This document shows positions 23,501 to 37,170 of a stretch of DNA of 64,000 nucleotides, piece by piece. Source of the stretch: Apostichopus parvimensis (Eukaryota > Echinodermata > Holothuroidea > Aspidochirotida > Stichopodidae). The notes under the pieces were generated by a model, which was given only the letters and a program-made list of their open reading frames with translations, did not search any database and had not been told where the DNA came from. The stretch is taken from NCBI GenBank assembly GCA_000934455.1, contig KN890751.1:25346-89345 (forward strand). Direction: 5' to 3'. Position numbers and translations under genes: made by a program. The first letter of the stretch is position 1; each line of letters begins with the position of its first letter.

Positions 23501-23757
23501 AATTTTTAGTACATGATCATATTGATGTAAGAGACTGACTTCGGTCAGCTTGCGACTTTGATAAGCCAATGAAGCTTCTTCCCGAGTTCCTGCTTGCAGG
23601 AGGATCTAAATAAATCCATATTGAATATTATATTCACCCAAAATGAATACCTATGTTAAAGGCAATTTAATTTGCTCATCTCTTACCTGTCTAGTCTACT
23701 TGTGCACCTTCCTCTTCTAACTAACCCAATACCTTGGTAACATATAAGCGCTGCCCT
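20600..23757. other. No gene seen
   Basis: Intron sequence with a C run (20659-20668), a pyrimidine-rich stretch (20640-20840), a GA microsatellite (20935-20957) and a G run (22228-22240). No exon is evident. Confidence 0.5.
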
Positions 23758-23769
23758 CCCCCCCCCCCC

Positions 23770-24114
23770 NNNNNNNNNNNNNNNNNNNNNNNNNNNNNNN
23801 NNNNNNNNNNNNNNNNNNNNNNNNNNNNNNNNNNNNNNNNNNNNNNNNNNNNNNNNNNNNNNNNNNNNNNNNNNNNNNNNNNNNNNNNNNNNNNNNNNNN
23901 NNNNNNNNNNNNNNNNNNNNNNNNNNNNNNNNNNNNNNNNNNNNNNNNNNNNNNNNNNNNNNNNNNNNNNNNNNNNNNNNNNNNNNNNNNNNNNNNNNNN
24001 NNNNNNNNNNNNNNNNNNNNNNNNNNNNNNNNNNNNNNNNNNNNNNNNNNNNNNNNNNNNNNNNNNNNNNNNNNNNNNNNNNNNNNNNNNNNNNNNNNNN
24101 NNNNNNNNNNNNNN
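23770..24114. other. Assembly gap (345 N)
   Basis: A run of N directly follows a C homopolymer (23758-23769). The open frame across it is an artefact. The size may be an estimate. Confidence 1.
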
Positions 24115-27100
24115 GAATTGGCTAGTTGAATACTGTTTTACTTTTCCTCATCCAATGGAAGGGGGTTGTCACTTTGGTTTTTAGTAACAACACCTGACCT
24201 ATACTTAAATCTATGATGTCTTGCAATGAATGTTTTCTTGTTGGGGGGGGGGGGGGTTGGGGGGAAGGAGAGGTGGCAATAGATTGGCAATGATGATGGT
24301 TACCTTGAGACCTTTCACTGAAGTAAAATCTGAAATTTGAAAAGGGTCTTATGATAATGATGTAGCAGACAGCTCTTGTTCAAAATGTTGGACGGATAGA
24401 ATAAAGCATTGAATAGTGACTTATAGTTTAATCACTAATGTTTCTACATCATAAACTTATGGGTTGTTTCATTTCCTCCAAGACAAAATAAAAAGAAAAC
24501 AGTTTTCCTTACAAAAAAAATCTGAAGGAGTAATATTTATATTATCTGTAAACAGGAAGACATTCCTGAAATGTCAAACAAGTCAAACAAGATAGAATAT
24601 TTTTTATTAGAAGTCTTGTGATTCTGAGAAGTGATTAAAATTGTTGAGATTTTAAAATGAAAGTGTAACTGTAGAGGTAAGTGACTTCTTTATCACCACC
24701 CACAATGTCATCGGTTAAGTACAAAAAAAAAGAAGAAACTCTCCATTGAGGCCATGATAACAGCAGGCAGGTTCCTAAGACTATCTGTAAGTTCTTTTAT
24801 TTTACTTGGGTACCACACAAGGTATCATTTTTGAAACCTATTAAACCCTATCTCATACTGTATGTTGTGCGATGCTTTAAAGCCATACATGCATTCCATT
24901 ACAAAACACACCAACCAATGCATATATCAATAACAGCCTCAATCATCTAAATGTTTCATATAATATTACAATATTATAATGAGGTCTACAGGAATTAGCT
25001 GTTTGGCACACAATGATCAATTTAAGGTAAACAAAGGATTCATATTTTCAAGTAATGTTCTATAATAAGTATACCCATATATCTTACTGTTTTTTTGTGA
25101 GCAATGTTTTCTTCATAGTTCTGTATATGGTGGAGGCCCTATCACACAACCCTTATGATTTTTGTCTTACTAAACATATTTACATGGATGAGCTCACCTG
25201 TCTTCTCACAAGTGTTATACTTCTCGCTCTACCATGGCTAGAGCGTCTTTGTACCGTATTCCAATACTATGGGTGGCTGGTCACTTCCGGTGTACCCATC
25301 TCCTCATTCTACCACCCAAAATGCTTAGATGCTTTTTCATCATACCATGGTTCAGAATTTTGCCTCACTTTGTAAAAGGATGGACTACATTAAATTAAAG
25401 TGCCATGGAAACATGTATTCAGCAACTACCAACTAGAAGCACTAAATATACTCATATCAACCAAAGTACAATTCTCATTTCTTGCTCTTTCCCAGGTGTG
25501 AGTTCGAGTACAGAGTTATGGCTTATATTGTATCATTTGTTTTGGCCTAAGTTGTTTCTTTTAAAAGTCATAACAGAAACTTCCCTGCCTTATCAGAGTT
25601 TTTAATCAACGACCTTGTAAATTACTACTGAGAGTTTGACCTTTCGAGATTGATTGGCTCCACGCAGCTCCGAGCATCCTCGTTTCATCTTTTATGATAC
25701 GCAGTGGTTAGTTAACAGTTGATGGCATATAATTAACCTGCTCTTCCAACTGTGGAATTGCCCTCCTTAGTAGCCCAGCTGACTATGCGGTAAATTCCAT
25801 CAGAGACTGACGATACTGCTGCTGCTATATAGGTTACATCTGATTTGGTCTTGAAAAACTTTCAAATTATGTGAAATTATATATATTATATTATACATGA
25901 TCCCTGGCAGATAAAGTCATAAAACTGTTACTGTTATTGCTTGCAAACATTTTAAAGGCATAATGTGTGCACATTGATCATCTTCTAGTGTTGGGGACCT
26001 GTGCTTGATTTTACCTTTAAGACTTGTTTAATACATAGATGTGATGTATTCATGAATATTCATTAAATATTACCAACCTCTCTGGTGTACATATACATGG
26101 CTATTGGTATGGCAGATCCGGATATAAAACCAATTGTAGAGGATGTCAGATGATATTGTAACGATGAAGTTGGTGTCCCGCATCACTTCCACCTTACCCT
26201 GTACTATCCCACATCCCACGCCCACCCCAATCCCCTTACCTCATCTCACATTACACCTGTCCCAATAAAGGGGAAAATATACATGTATACAAAATATACA
26301 TGTACATGTACAATTAAACTGGTTTTAAGCAAGAATTAGGGAGATATAAACCCAACCGTCATCATTGGTCTACTAATATTGAACATGATAGGGATAAACG
26401 AAACATTGAAAGGTTTGAGATCCTAATGGCACTATGACTTGACCGATTTACAAAATGTCATCTCCACATAAGATTTTTCTAGCCAAACCAAAGTATTTCC
26501 ATAAAGTAATACAATTTTTCTTAACTGTTGGGGGGGGGGGGGAAGGATTGCTCATCAAAATACTATCTATCATTTAAGCCATAAAGATGATAATTGGATT
26601 TGTGTCTCCCCATAATTTGGTCAGCCAGTTATAACAAATTTACTTGGATTATTATTCTTGTGGGTGACCAGAAGATAAAGGATTTCACTTTTGCTTTGGT
26701 CATAAATTGAAAGAAATTTTGGATTAGTTTCTCACTAGTGATAATATCAAAGAGTTCTTCACTCTGTGTCTTGCAAATCAATTTACCCTCTTGAAATATT
26801 TACCTTTACCTCTTTTTATATTCCTTTCAAAGGTCAATTCTCAAATGTAGATAAACCAAATGAGTCATTTGTACTTGATAAATGAAGTCCAAGTATAAGA
26901 CCAAAATATTATTATAATTTGTTTCCTTTGTTGGAAACCAATTTTATTTTCCTTTCGTTTCGTTTGGTAAAAAATTAGTAACAATTTCTGCTTCTGATTG
27001 AGCAAATCAGGCCCCACAGTGTCTTAAAAATGTGAATATTTGCTGTTTTGCTGGTCACTGCTGCCAAGTGGCAATTATTGGCTCATGTTGTCTGGTCACC

Positions 27101-28700
27101 ATCATTTGACACCTATTAAAAGTTACCCTAACAACTATATCCTGGTCTCCAACAGGTTTACACATTTTTCTCCAGTTTCAACCAACACAAAGGTCTTTCT
27201 GTGAGCTTTGCATTGATAATTACAGGTTGTTGGAAGTTGAAAATTTGAAATGTGCCAGAAATCTATCTTTAGCTAGTTTCTATGTGAGTGGAAGCTATCA
27301 ACACTAGTTAGAGGGTTGGTTACCAAGAGGACAGGACAATCCATAAATACATCATCAGTATTCCCAAGCAGTCTCTAAAGAGGCAGTGTCATTTGTACAG
27401 TAGGTAGGGGTGGGTGGTTTACTGTCCATTGCATGGTGCAGTGCTTGAAAACCTTCCTTATAGCAGCTTTCTTGAAAGTTTTTTTGGTAAAAGTTTGGGG
27501 AAGAGGAAAGGATTGATGGAGGGCAGAGGGGAGGAGAATGGGAAGGAATTGGTGGTGGGAGGTGGGGTGGGTGAGTGGGAGAAGAGGGATAAGAATGAGT
27601 AATGAGTATTGGAAAGGTCTGAATGGAAAAGGAGTAATGGATGTAAAAAAAATCTTATTTCAAGACTTGTCCTTCTTCCTCTCAGCTTCCCTCTCTGCTT
27701 CCCTCTTCCCTTGTGTTGAATTGCATTCATTATGAATTTTCTGAAGATCACATGAATGTGTCAGACTCAAATATTGATAGAATTTGATCTCATAAATGTT
27801 TGGTGCACCTGTGGTCTATGAGTTTTAAGGATTTAAAAGCAGAGAGAAGTATTTGTGTGTGGTATATAGGATGTCAGCTTTATCATTTTGTAATCCCTTT
27901 TGTTATTGGAACATTTCTTTCATTGATATTCACACTTTTTCTGAAGACATACGGTATGTGATTTGTCATGTTGGTGCGGTAGACTATTCCTCATGGTCCC
28001 GGCTCCTCCCACCCCCCTCCCATCCGACCCCCTCTCCCACAACAGTTTCCAGTGGGAATATCCCAAGGTTTGCTTGATCATTACTTCATTACCCTCTGCT
28101 ATGAGGATCCATAGAAGATAATATGACCCACTCTAACCAGTATGGGATATTTATTAAAAAAAATTGTGAATTCTCTCTCTTTAAAGGTTGAGGTTGGAAT
28201 TTAGTAGTCTCTTGCATCATTAGCAGGGCGAAAAAAAAAATCAACAAAATGTGGGCTGATTTGACCCGAAATGGGTGAATAATCATGCCCTCTTGGGAAT
28301 TAATTAAACTAGTCTCTGTTCCCTGTGTTAACCAACTGTATCAACACACCTCGAAAAATAATAGGTCTACTGTTACTTGTTCCAATGTATATATGTACAT
28401 GTATAGTATTGTAGCTGTAACTTTTTTTGGAAGGGAATCAAAAAGTTTCCTTTCCCAATATGTATATGTATCATTGGAGCCTTCTTTGGACCTCACCAAG
28501 TCACAGAAACAGACATGCATCTGCACAAGATGTCAAAGGTCAGCTTCATTAGCTGAATTTCTCACAGATGTATAATGTAACGTACAGTAATAAAAAAGTA
28601 AAAAAAAACTACAAATATGTATGGAAAAAATCATAAAGAACGGAAAAGAGTGTTTCGTGGAGTAAAAAAACGAACGAAAGCTGAAATAGCAGATTATGAA
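24115..28700. other. No gene seen
   Basis: Intron sequence with G runs (24242-24254, 26529-26542), a purine-rich patch (27500-27600) and a CTTACCTGTC-family repeat (25191-25330). The 106-residue open frame at 25055-25375 runs through that repeat and is not a gene. Confidence 0.5.
25191..25330. repeat. CTTACCTGTC-family dispersed repeat
   Basis: GCTCACCTGTCTTCTCACAA is followed by CTCGCTCTACCATGG. Compare CTTACCTGTC...CTCACAACC...GCCCTACCATGT at 37334-37380. Diverged copy. Confidence 0.45.
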
Positions 28701-28766
28701 TGCTCTATCATATGAGTACACGACTGTCATGTATTTAGGCGTTCACTATCGTTTGAGACTAACGGA

Positions 28767-28864
28767 ATGAAGGATCGGAAAGGTTTAGATCTCTCTCCGG
28801 ATGGAAGGATCAACCCATCAGGTGATTGTCTTACAATGGCGGATCAAATTTGCGCATCCTCACG
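28767..28864 (+). other. Candidate alternative first exon 2
   Basis: Two overlapping starts reach the same donor (CACG|GTAAGG, end 28864). ATG 28767 gives 32 codons (MKDRKGLDLSPDGRINPSGD onwards) and phase 2. ATG 28801 gives 21 codons (MEGSTHQVIVLQW onwards) and phase 1, which would join the RPEL exon as Ala-Leu-Ala-Leu. The surrounding 28730-28870 is richer in CpG than the intron average. Evidence is signal-based only. Confidence 0.3.
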
Positions 28865-29149
28865 GTAAGGTGTTTCATATACAACTCCTTTCATACAACG
28901 CTTTTGTATCGAACCAGAATATTTCTTTAGGTACAGTCTCTAAGATTATAATGCAGCGTTTTACATTTTTAAAATTTGATAGTGGAATTTTTTTTTATAC
29001 CATTTGAAATTAAAATCCCCCCATACAAATGCAGTTCACTAGCTTGACATAATTTTAAGTGAGTTTCGTTTCAAGTTAAATGCAACGAAGTTTGGAAATG
29101 TACAGATCTGTAGTTTTTTGGCAATTTGTGGTGGCATGTTATAAAGACA

Positions 29150-29531
29150 GTGATAATAATGATAGCAATCGACCTAGAAGGGCAGTAGTTGTTTTACAAC
29201 AATAAGCAGCCATTCATATATATATGGGAGAAGCTGAATATATGTCTGGATTAAAAAATAGCCCACCTTACTTTGCCAGCCATGCAGGGGTCGAACCCAC
29301 GAACTTCCATGTGCTCGGTGATAATAACAATAATTATAGCAATCGACCAAGAAAGGCAGTAGTTGTTTTACAACGATAAGCAGCCATTCATATATATGGG
29401 AGAAGCTGAATATATCTTCTGGATTAAAATATAGCCCACCTTACTTTGCCAGCCAGGGGTCGAATCCACGACCTTCCATGTGCTCGGTTTCATTGCGCCT
29501 ACTGCCACCATCACCTTTATCCATTCTGCCA
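29150..29531 (-). mobile_element. tRNA-derived SINE, two tandem copies
   Basis: Two copies about 174 bases apart share AGCAATCGACC, GGCAGTAGTTGTTTTACAAC, AAGCAGCCATTCATATATAT, GGGAGAAGCTGAATATAT and TAGCCCACCTTACTTTGCCAG. On the minus strand each has a box B (GTGGGTTCGACCCC at 29287-29301, GTGGATTCGACCCC at 29456-29470). A box A-like word (TGGCAGAATGGATAAAGGTG) lies at 29510-29529, so only the right-hand copy keeps a whole head, with an enlarged variable region. AATAAT-type words at the copy junction may be the tail of the first insertion. Confidence 0.75.
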
Positions 29532-30034
29532 TATAGCACTGGTATAAATTATGAAAGCAGCATGTGGAAGGGGAAGTTTTTGAGAACTGAATCAGATGAT
29601 TAGTTACTCGCTAATTAAGCTTCTCTTTAATTGCAAGTGACAGGAATCTATGGTGTCTTTTATAGTTTGATCCCTGGTGATCTCAGATTTGATGGTGCTC
29701 GGTAGGTTTAGGTAACAATTACGATTAATGGCAAAACAAAAACAGTGGATTATTTATTTCAAATGATGACGAAATCGGTTTGTATTTGAATCATTACGTT
29801 TTGTATTTGATTCACAGAATTTGGTTCAGAATTCTCTGATTGACAGAATCGGTCAGAATCGTGCAGTAGATGTCAGTAATTTGCATATTCATCATCTAAA
29901 GAAGATTTGAATAACAATTTTTTTATGATAATCCCAAACCTATTGACCATTTATAGACCCCAACCTCAAGGGTCATTACAGAAATAACAATATTTTTCCC
30001 AACGTCATGATTAGTTATGGCAGATATGGAAAAA

Positions 30035-30105
30035 TATAAATATATAAATATAATGTAATAATGTAAATATTATATATAATATAAATATAATATAATAAAT
30101 ATTTC
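30035..30105. repeat. AT-rich microsatellite (ATAAATAT variants)
   Basis: The block consists of only A and T with occasional G, in repeated AATATAAATAT and TAATATAATAT words. Confidence 0.85.
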
Positions 30106-30199
30106 TTTTGTACAAGATTGACCTGTAACTTATCATGTAAATGTTTCTATAAATGTCTAAACAACATTTCTTAATCCATAACATTTTTTTGTTTTTTTG

Positions 30200-33100
30200 T
30201 GCTTTATCTTGAAGTTCTAATTGCTAGAGTATTGCGTACTCCCTTCGAAACAAAGGACGGCAATTGAGGTTGTTATCGATGTGCCAATAAATTATCCCAT
30301 TTGAAAGACAATTTTTTTGGCAAGAATGCTTTTTACATGTTTGGACATTTTCACTTTGTTAATAGAGAACTTGGGAGTATTAAAATTGGGTTTTGATAGG
30401 ACTGTTCTTTATCGGAATCTTAATCTTTCTTGAAAAGACATGTCTAGATTATACCTTTGTAGGTTTTGGGTACCATGATTGACATGCAGATAAAATATCA
30501 AGGAAATAATTGGAAACAAAGTTTTTATGCTGCCGCCGTGGTGTGGACATGTTTGATTAATATCTTTCTTTCTTCTGCTACACGTTATCCTTAAATAGAA
30601 AATAATTTTGGACGTATAAATCTGAAGAAGGTCTTTGAAGGCGACGCCCGTTGCCTTTTGTCCTCTGTGATTTTTTTTCTCTTTAATACCTCACCTCTCA
30701 TTGGTCACTCTATGCTTATGGGCTATCTAGGGAAACTCTTGTTGTGAACTTGAACTTCAAATAAGTGTAAAAGTGGAAAACTGAAGAATATAGGTATTAA
30801 AAACAAATAAAAAAGATATTTTAGATTCTGCTTTAGTATATGGAGGTTTCAACCCTAAAGGCTAGTTCATACTCCTAATTTATATTGCAGGCGATCGATG
30901 TTTATGAACTGTATGTGGTAAAACATCTTCAACACACGCTATATTCATACTGTACCCATATATGATTCGTATGAACCTATATGTCCATCATATGTAACGG
31001 AACACAAATCGCCTAAAGGGCTAATTCTTTAGTTGGTTTCTAAGAGTGAGTGTCAGTTGCTCAACTTTGCATTTGTTAAGACAGTCTCTGGTATCCTTCC
31101 CATGGATGAGCTTCCAATTTCTGCACAAATCCCATCTCTCCCCCCCCCACCCCTCTCCCTTCCCACTTAGCATCGCCATACCCTTCCATCCTCCCAATCC
31201 ATCCCCTTCCATTCAAATATGTGTTTAATCAAGCTACCCACAAAATATTCTATTTGTTCCGATCGGTTTTATACCTGTTTTTGTGATGGCCGATCATTCA
31301 TCAATTTGTGGATACGTTCATTTCCCAAGCTTGGAAAGTATTTAATTTCCTCACTGTACACACTGAAATAACTATGGTATTTGACATCGTGCAGGGTGCT
31401 GTATGTGTCATGTATACGGTATGTATGTATATATACATCATAAGGATGTCTCTCTTTATCACCACTCCCATGAAGAGAAAGAGAGAGAGAGGATGGTTGT
31501 TACTGCACCTCTCAAGATGGGTACTGTAGCTTCTATCTCATTCCTAATCTCATCAAGCTTTGTTATGCCCAGGCTTTTGTATTCCCTTTCTTCAATTGCC
31601 AAGCTTTCTCTTTCTCTTTCACTACCCTCCGCATCTCTCTGTTTTTTCAATTAGATTACAAAAATGTTTATGTCTTGATAAAATCACAGCTTGATTGGAG
31701 TCTTCTATGTGGTAACGATATCTCTGAGGTATGACTCGACTTGATGCAAGCATCGGGGGGTACGGTGGTGGGATATATATATGAAGTTGTTTTTGGACTG
31801 AAAAAATGCAGCCAAGTTTATTGTGCCCGATCATTGGGCCTGAATTATACTCTTGAAGACTTATAATCATTTGTGCCAGTACGCTAGCGGCTCTGAAGGA
31901 ATCGTTGTCACACCTCTGGTTGGTCGGCAATATAATAACGTGCTCTCTATGTCTCCATCTTATGTAACAAACATATCTTCTCTGTTTTGATTGTACCACC
32001 CATGCAGAGAGTTTCTAAGATTTGTTTATAAGAGAGGAGGACGTGACCCTAACAGCAGAGAGAACTGTTTTTTGTGAATTTTTTTCACCTTGAAATTGTA
32101 CCCTTTGCTCATTTTTGGATGTTCCATAGCCACTGGGAACATGACAGTTTTGATAAGATGCTTCAGTTTCAGTCAGACGTTTGACTTAGTTTTGACATAA
32201 ATTGAATAAAAATAAAATAAAGACATATATTCCAAATGTTCAGAAGGTACTTGATTTGACAGTTAATTTCTGTAGTACTGGGAATTTGAAGTTGTCTGGC
32301 TTTCTGTTTGTTTGCATTTATAGTACAGGTTATTTCCAACAAAAGTTGTTCAACATTGTTAATTCTTTCCCCATGAAAAACTTGAAAAGTGCCACAGATG
32401 TAAGAGGAAAGTATTTCCACATATGGGTGGGGGGTGGGAGGGGGGAGGGTGACATTTCTGAAAGAGCCATAAAGTTTTGATAACCATTTTGGTCTTGACA
32501 GCACCGGACAAGGTTCCTACAAAGACAAGGAATGATGTTATGACGTTAAGTTGTAAGTTCGGCCGCTACATGCTGGAATATTTCACTATTTATTGCTAGC
32601 CCTCTTACCTGTCTTGCTGCCTAACTATCAGACTTTCCCATCTACATAGCCTTTCAACTGACCCTCAATCGTGCCCGACGCTGGTCACCTCTTTTTCCGA
32701 ATGTACATTCCGCGAAGAATACTGGCCTGTATTTGGTAACCTTGTTTTTATCTTCAGGAATCACATTTTTGAGAACTATTACTTGAAGTTGTGTTTCTTC
32801 TTCGACTACATCGTCTTAGAGAAAGGTTTTCCAAAACGAATATGCTACAGTCTTATTAGTGAATGGGCTAAAATCTGAATCATATCTGTCTTAAAAGGAG
32901 CCCATAGTTTTATCTTAAATATTAAGCAAGATGTATAATAAATTTCTTTTCGTTAATTCATGTAATTTCATTATAACATCATCATACGTCTTTACGTCTT
33001 GTTGGGTTTCAGTCTGTAGTCAGATGGCATTTCAGTAACTGTCTTCCGTTATCACGATGACTGCAACATCATATTCATTACCAACTCATATGTTGTCCAC

Positions 33101-34850
33101 CTACACAGCTAGTTATTTTACCCTTCAGGCCTTTGCAGAGCATATCCAATCATCGACTCATAATTGGCCGTTAACTATAACTCCTACACTGTCTGCTGAC
33201 AAAATTTAGGAGATTGCAAGGATAACTTTCTTTTCGTCGTTATCAAATTCAGTATGACTAGATGCTGTATCTATTTTTCAATATATTAATCACTTCACAC
33301 TCCTTCTTCCCCCCATCCATAAGTATCTGTTGGCAGGGATTGAACCAGGGTTACAAAAAAATCAATTCGAATTGTACATAGACGGCCATTTTGTATCAAG
33401 ATGGACCTATCACGTTATTCAAAGTATCAGTTGGTGGAACTGAGAGCCAAGGCAAAGTAATGAACAAATTCTGAATTTATTAGACGTTTTATTCCCTTTT
33501 GGTCTGTGCTTATACATTTCTATCTTTGTTTGCTACCTTTCTGTGTTGTCAAGGTAAAAATAATATTGTACAATGTGTACTACAACACTATGCTTCTGTA
33601 CAGAGATGCATTTTCAATTGGAATTCAATATTTCACAATCTAATGGTACTGTTTGTCATCTAAAGGAATTCAATTTCAAGGACAGGTCCGTGCATTACAA
33701 CAATCTGTTACCTAAATTTGTCAACTAAAATCGCTCCAGTAATAACCAAGTTAGGCGTGTAAGCTTCACTGATTTACCAACAAACCAGACATTATATTAC
33801 ATAGCCCCACTAGCTTTACAGAAAAAGCAGTGTAACAGGGGTTACATGGTTCATAGCAACCAGAACTAACACTAACATCAATGTAGCTATTTTGCGATGT
33901 TAGGACACCCCCACTTTTCAACGACCACCCCCCACTTTTCAACAACAGAAATATGGTAGCTATGCCCAGATGAAATCCTAATGCAAAAGTCCGAGTTCAG
34001 TAATGTAATCAATATGCCTTTGAAATGCAGAGCCATACATACTTATCAGAGGATTAATAACATAGCACTCTACCTAAGGAACAAGGAACCTGTTTTTATA
34101 GAGAAATCATAAAAAAAAATCTTTTCTTATTCAAGTTTGCTTTCTACCACCATGCTGTAAGTGTTATTAAGGCTGACTCAAGGATTGGGGTACATCCGAT
34201 CCGATCCGGAGAGCTCATTTATTTGTCAGGCGGGGGAATCTGAAAACTGGTGTTGATTGTTGTACAGAGACAGCTGGGAATGGAACACCGACTCCCGAAA
34301 GACTGCAGAAGAACCTAACCGAGGGGATTTACATTGACATCTGTAAATAAATACACTGTGTAGATAGAATCTAGGAAGTCACGTGTTACTTCCTTCCAAA
34401 ACAAAATTGAAGAAAAGCTCAGCAAAAATTTTCAGGTGGCAATGAGGAGAATACAACAAGACCAACAAGAAGTAATGGGGAAAATAAAGGAGGGTGGGGG
34501 GGGGGGGGGAAAAACAAGCAATTTGCTAACAGTTTATATTCACTATGAGACTATTTTTGATCTTTAAAACTATGAAATGCATTTTAAAAAGCAAATCAAA
34601 GGTATCAGTGCATAGGTATGAAACATTTTCATAAATTCATACAGATTAACATTAATTTTGGCATAGGTATGAAAGTAAGATGGGAGGAATCAAATGGCTT
34701 TGAAAATGTTGAACTCGTCCTTAGTAGAGTCCCTGGCATTGTTAGTTTTGGCAAACTGGATAATATGACAGATGTTCGGATCTGCTCGGTTTAACCAACT
34801 TTAACCTTCTACTGAACTTCTGTCTCAGCTTGTGTTGTATGGTTTGTTTA
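30200..34850. other. No gene seen
   Basis: Intron sequence with C and G runs (31141-31149, 32428-32450, 34494-34510). The words AACCCTGGTTCAATCCCTGCC on the minus strand at 33332-33352 look like a tRNA box B, but no box A is found, so this may be a SINE remnant. The open frames (for example 31622-31999 minus, 125 residues) match no known protein. Confidence 0.45.
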
Positions 34851-34860
34851 GTGGACCCAA

Positions 34861-35271
34861 ATGTGCTGTTAATGAAGTCACATACAACATGTACCCTACA
34901 GTTTGACACTCGATTTGAACTGCGTGGATGGACCGAAAAGGTTCCGTCCTTGATAGGCTTTCGCATCGTATCAACAAGGAAACCATCAAGGGGGAGCCTC
35001 AAGTGGGAATCATCCCTGTTCAGAGGAAGTTTATTATAGGTTGTGTTGGCTGCAGCTTAGAGGGCATGCCCATTCAATTGTTAATTGTGTTTGATGGACT
35101 CCTCATGTCTTAAGTGTTACATGTCTTAAGTTGCTCATATTTGAGCATCTGTAATACATGTGTCTGTTTGAGCAGCTCCCAGCAGGCAGGAAGCATCTAT
35201 TTTTTTTTTGTGAACAGAATGCGCTGTTAGCGAAATCACCTACCCCGGTATTTTGACACTTTATTTGCTTA
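34861..35271. repeat. Diverged direct repeat pair, about 358 bases apart
   Basis: GTGCTGTTAATGAAGTCACATAC and TTTGACACTCGATTTG at 34863-34917 match GCGCTGTTAGCGAAATCACCTAC and TTTTGACACTTTATTTG at 35221-35267. Probably two fragments of one old element. Confidence 0.5.
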
Positions 35272-35436
35272 TGTACGGTTGAAATGTTTGATGAGAGGAA
35301 ACGGAGTCTGTATTCTGTGCATCTGTGTGATATTGCTTTTCATTTTAATTCGCTGTACATTGTTTTGTGGTACACCTATCGTGGATTAATTTGTAGAGTT
35401 ACGAATTAAAGTTTGTCACGTAAATACTTCATTTAA

Positions 35437-35480
35437 CGCTTACCTGTCTTCACACAACTAATAGCGCTACCAAGTTTAGA
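35437..35480. repeat. CTTACCTGTC-family dispersed repeat
   Basis: ACGCTTACCTGTCTTCACAC, then AACTAATAGCGCTACCAAG, corresponds to the copy at 37474. Diverged. Confidence 0.5.
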
Positions 35481-37170
35481 GCTCTCTGGTCACAGTTTAG
35501 CACGAACCCTGACCAATATCCATTCAATCCTGGGCTACCAACTCCTCATTTTACCACACAACGGATGTAGAAGAGCCTTGCAATTAATATTACATTCTTC
35601 CAGATTCCTTTTAAAATCTCTTAACTTTTTTACTGGTAAGGGTAAGGTTAGGTTTAAGGGAGAAAGCCAAGGAGGTGGGGGGGGGGGAAAGACGATGAGG
35701 GAGGGAGAGATGGGATTGTCGAGACATCACCAACCCAACCTCTCTCCCAGATATGCAACCTTTGCAAGTTTAAAGCCATAGCATTGCCCCTCCCCTTCAC
35801 CCTCCCTTTCCCTCCCTTTCCCTCCCCTTCCCCCACCCTTTCCCATTATGACATACATGAGGATAACATTGGTCCTGCTTGACATTTCTGCACATCAAAA
35901 GAAGTACAATTATAGATAGGATTATTGGCTAATAATGTTCCATTCAACTTTGAGTTACCTCCCCCCCACCCTCTCACCCATCCCAACTATTTACCTTCTT
36001 TGATTTTTCATATAATAGACATGAACATCATGTTTTCGTTTTACATGAATAGTTTTTTGATTGTTTTTTTGTCCAATTGTCTGATTTTCACTTTGCCAAG
36101 CCATTTTGAGTTGCCAATGCTGAATGCAACTCTGTCCACGGCCGATTTCTTCAGATGAGAGATGCTGATCCCTGTGTTAAAAATACAGTACCATGTGAGT
36201 TATGATTCAGACAGTCTGTACTATACAGCATACAGATGTTGAGTTTTAATTTCCAACGTTGTCTGTTTTGTGTTTATGGGGAGGCAATGGGTGGGCATGA
36301 TTTATCAATACCCAATTACTAAATGTTATACTTAGCTTTTCGTGTTGACATTGTAACTGAAGTGCCATTTGCTACAACTGACATATCGTCTTGTATTAAC
36401 CTTTCATGTTTAGTCTCAACATCTCATTACATGTCAGAGCCATTAGTTTTTGCAGTTTGCCACATCTGCTGGCTCGAACAGATTCACTGTTTGAAATGTT
36501 CAGAAGAAGAAGAGTATAGGCACGCGTAACGATAATTAATCCTGTGAAAAGTTTTGTAGTTGGTTTCTCTTCATTTATAGTTTTTAGGTGGACGATATGG
36601 TCTCTGGGGGAAGGGGGGTAAGGGAGAAAATATTTACATAATGACTAGTGAAGTTAAATCCTTTGGTCCAACTAATGGTTACGATAATTATCCCTGTTCA
36701 AACAAGACATGAAAGATTATATCATCTTAGACAGAACCTGGAACTTTTTTCATCTTGTTAAATAAAATAAGAGATAAGGCTTCTAATTGGTCGTAGTGGG
36801 GCATGTACTAAAACTGCAATAGAGAGAGGGGAGGGGGTATGGGGGAATGTACCTTCCCATATATTTTATCTTTGGTAAGAAAATTACACTGAAAGAGAGA
36901 ATTTAATATAAAACATAACATGTTCAAGGAAAAAATTAAACCCAAACATTGTCATTGCTTCAATTGGTGGACATGTCTGTGATGACTATACATCTTGCTT
37001 TGATTGAAAGTTAACGTGGTTAAAAGTCATGTGACTCATATCAGCAGGCAGTTAATTTTTTTAATGTCATTATTTTCTTAAAGAAAAAAACAAAACATAT
37101 AGCAGTAATAGTTGCATATTGGTGTTGAAAATTATTATGTCAACTCAGTGTACTGGAACTCACAAATTGA

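Noticed and set aside
23734-24129. 131-residue open frame
   Set aside because: It consists almost entirely of gap N.
25055-25375. 106-residue hydrophobic open frame
   Set aside because: Its second half lies in a dispersed CTTACCTGTC-family repeat, and no start or splice context supports a gene.
31622-31999. 125-residue minus-strand open frame
   Set aside because: No recognised motif, no splice or promoter signals, and the end overlaps a C/T-rich microsatellite region.
33332-33352. Second tRNA gene on the minus strand
   Set aside because: Only a box B-like word is present. No box A or cloverleaf could be found.
34742-35113. Overlapping frames on both strands suggesting a gene
   Set aside because: The segment contains one half of a diverged direct repeat, and no frame matches a known protein or has splice support.
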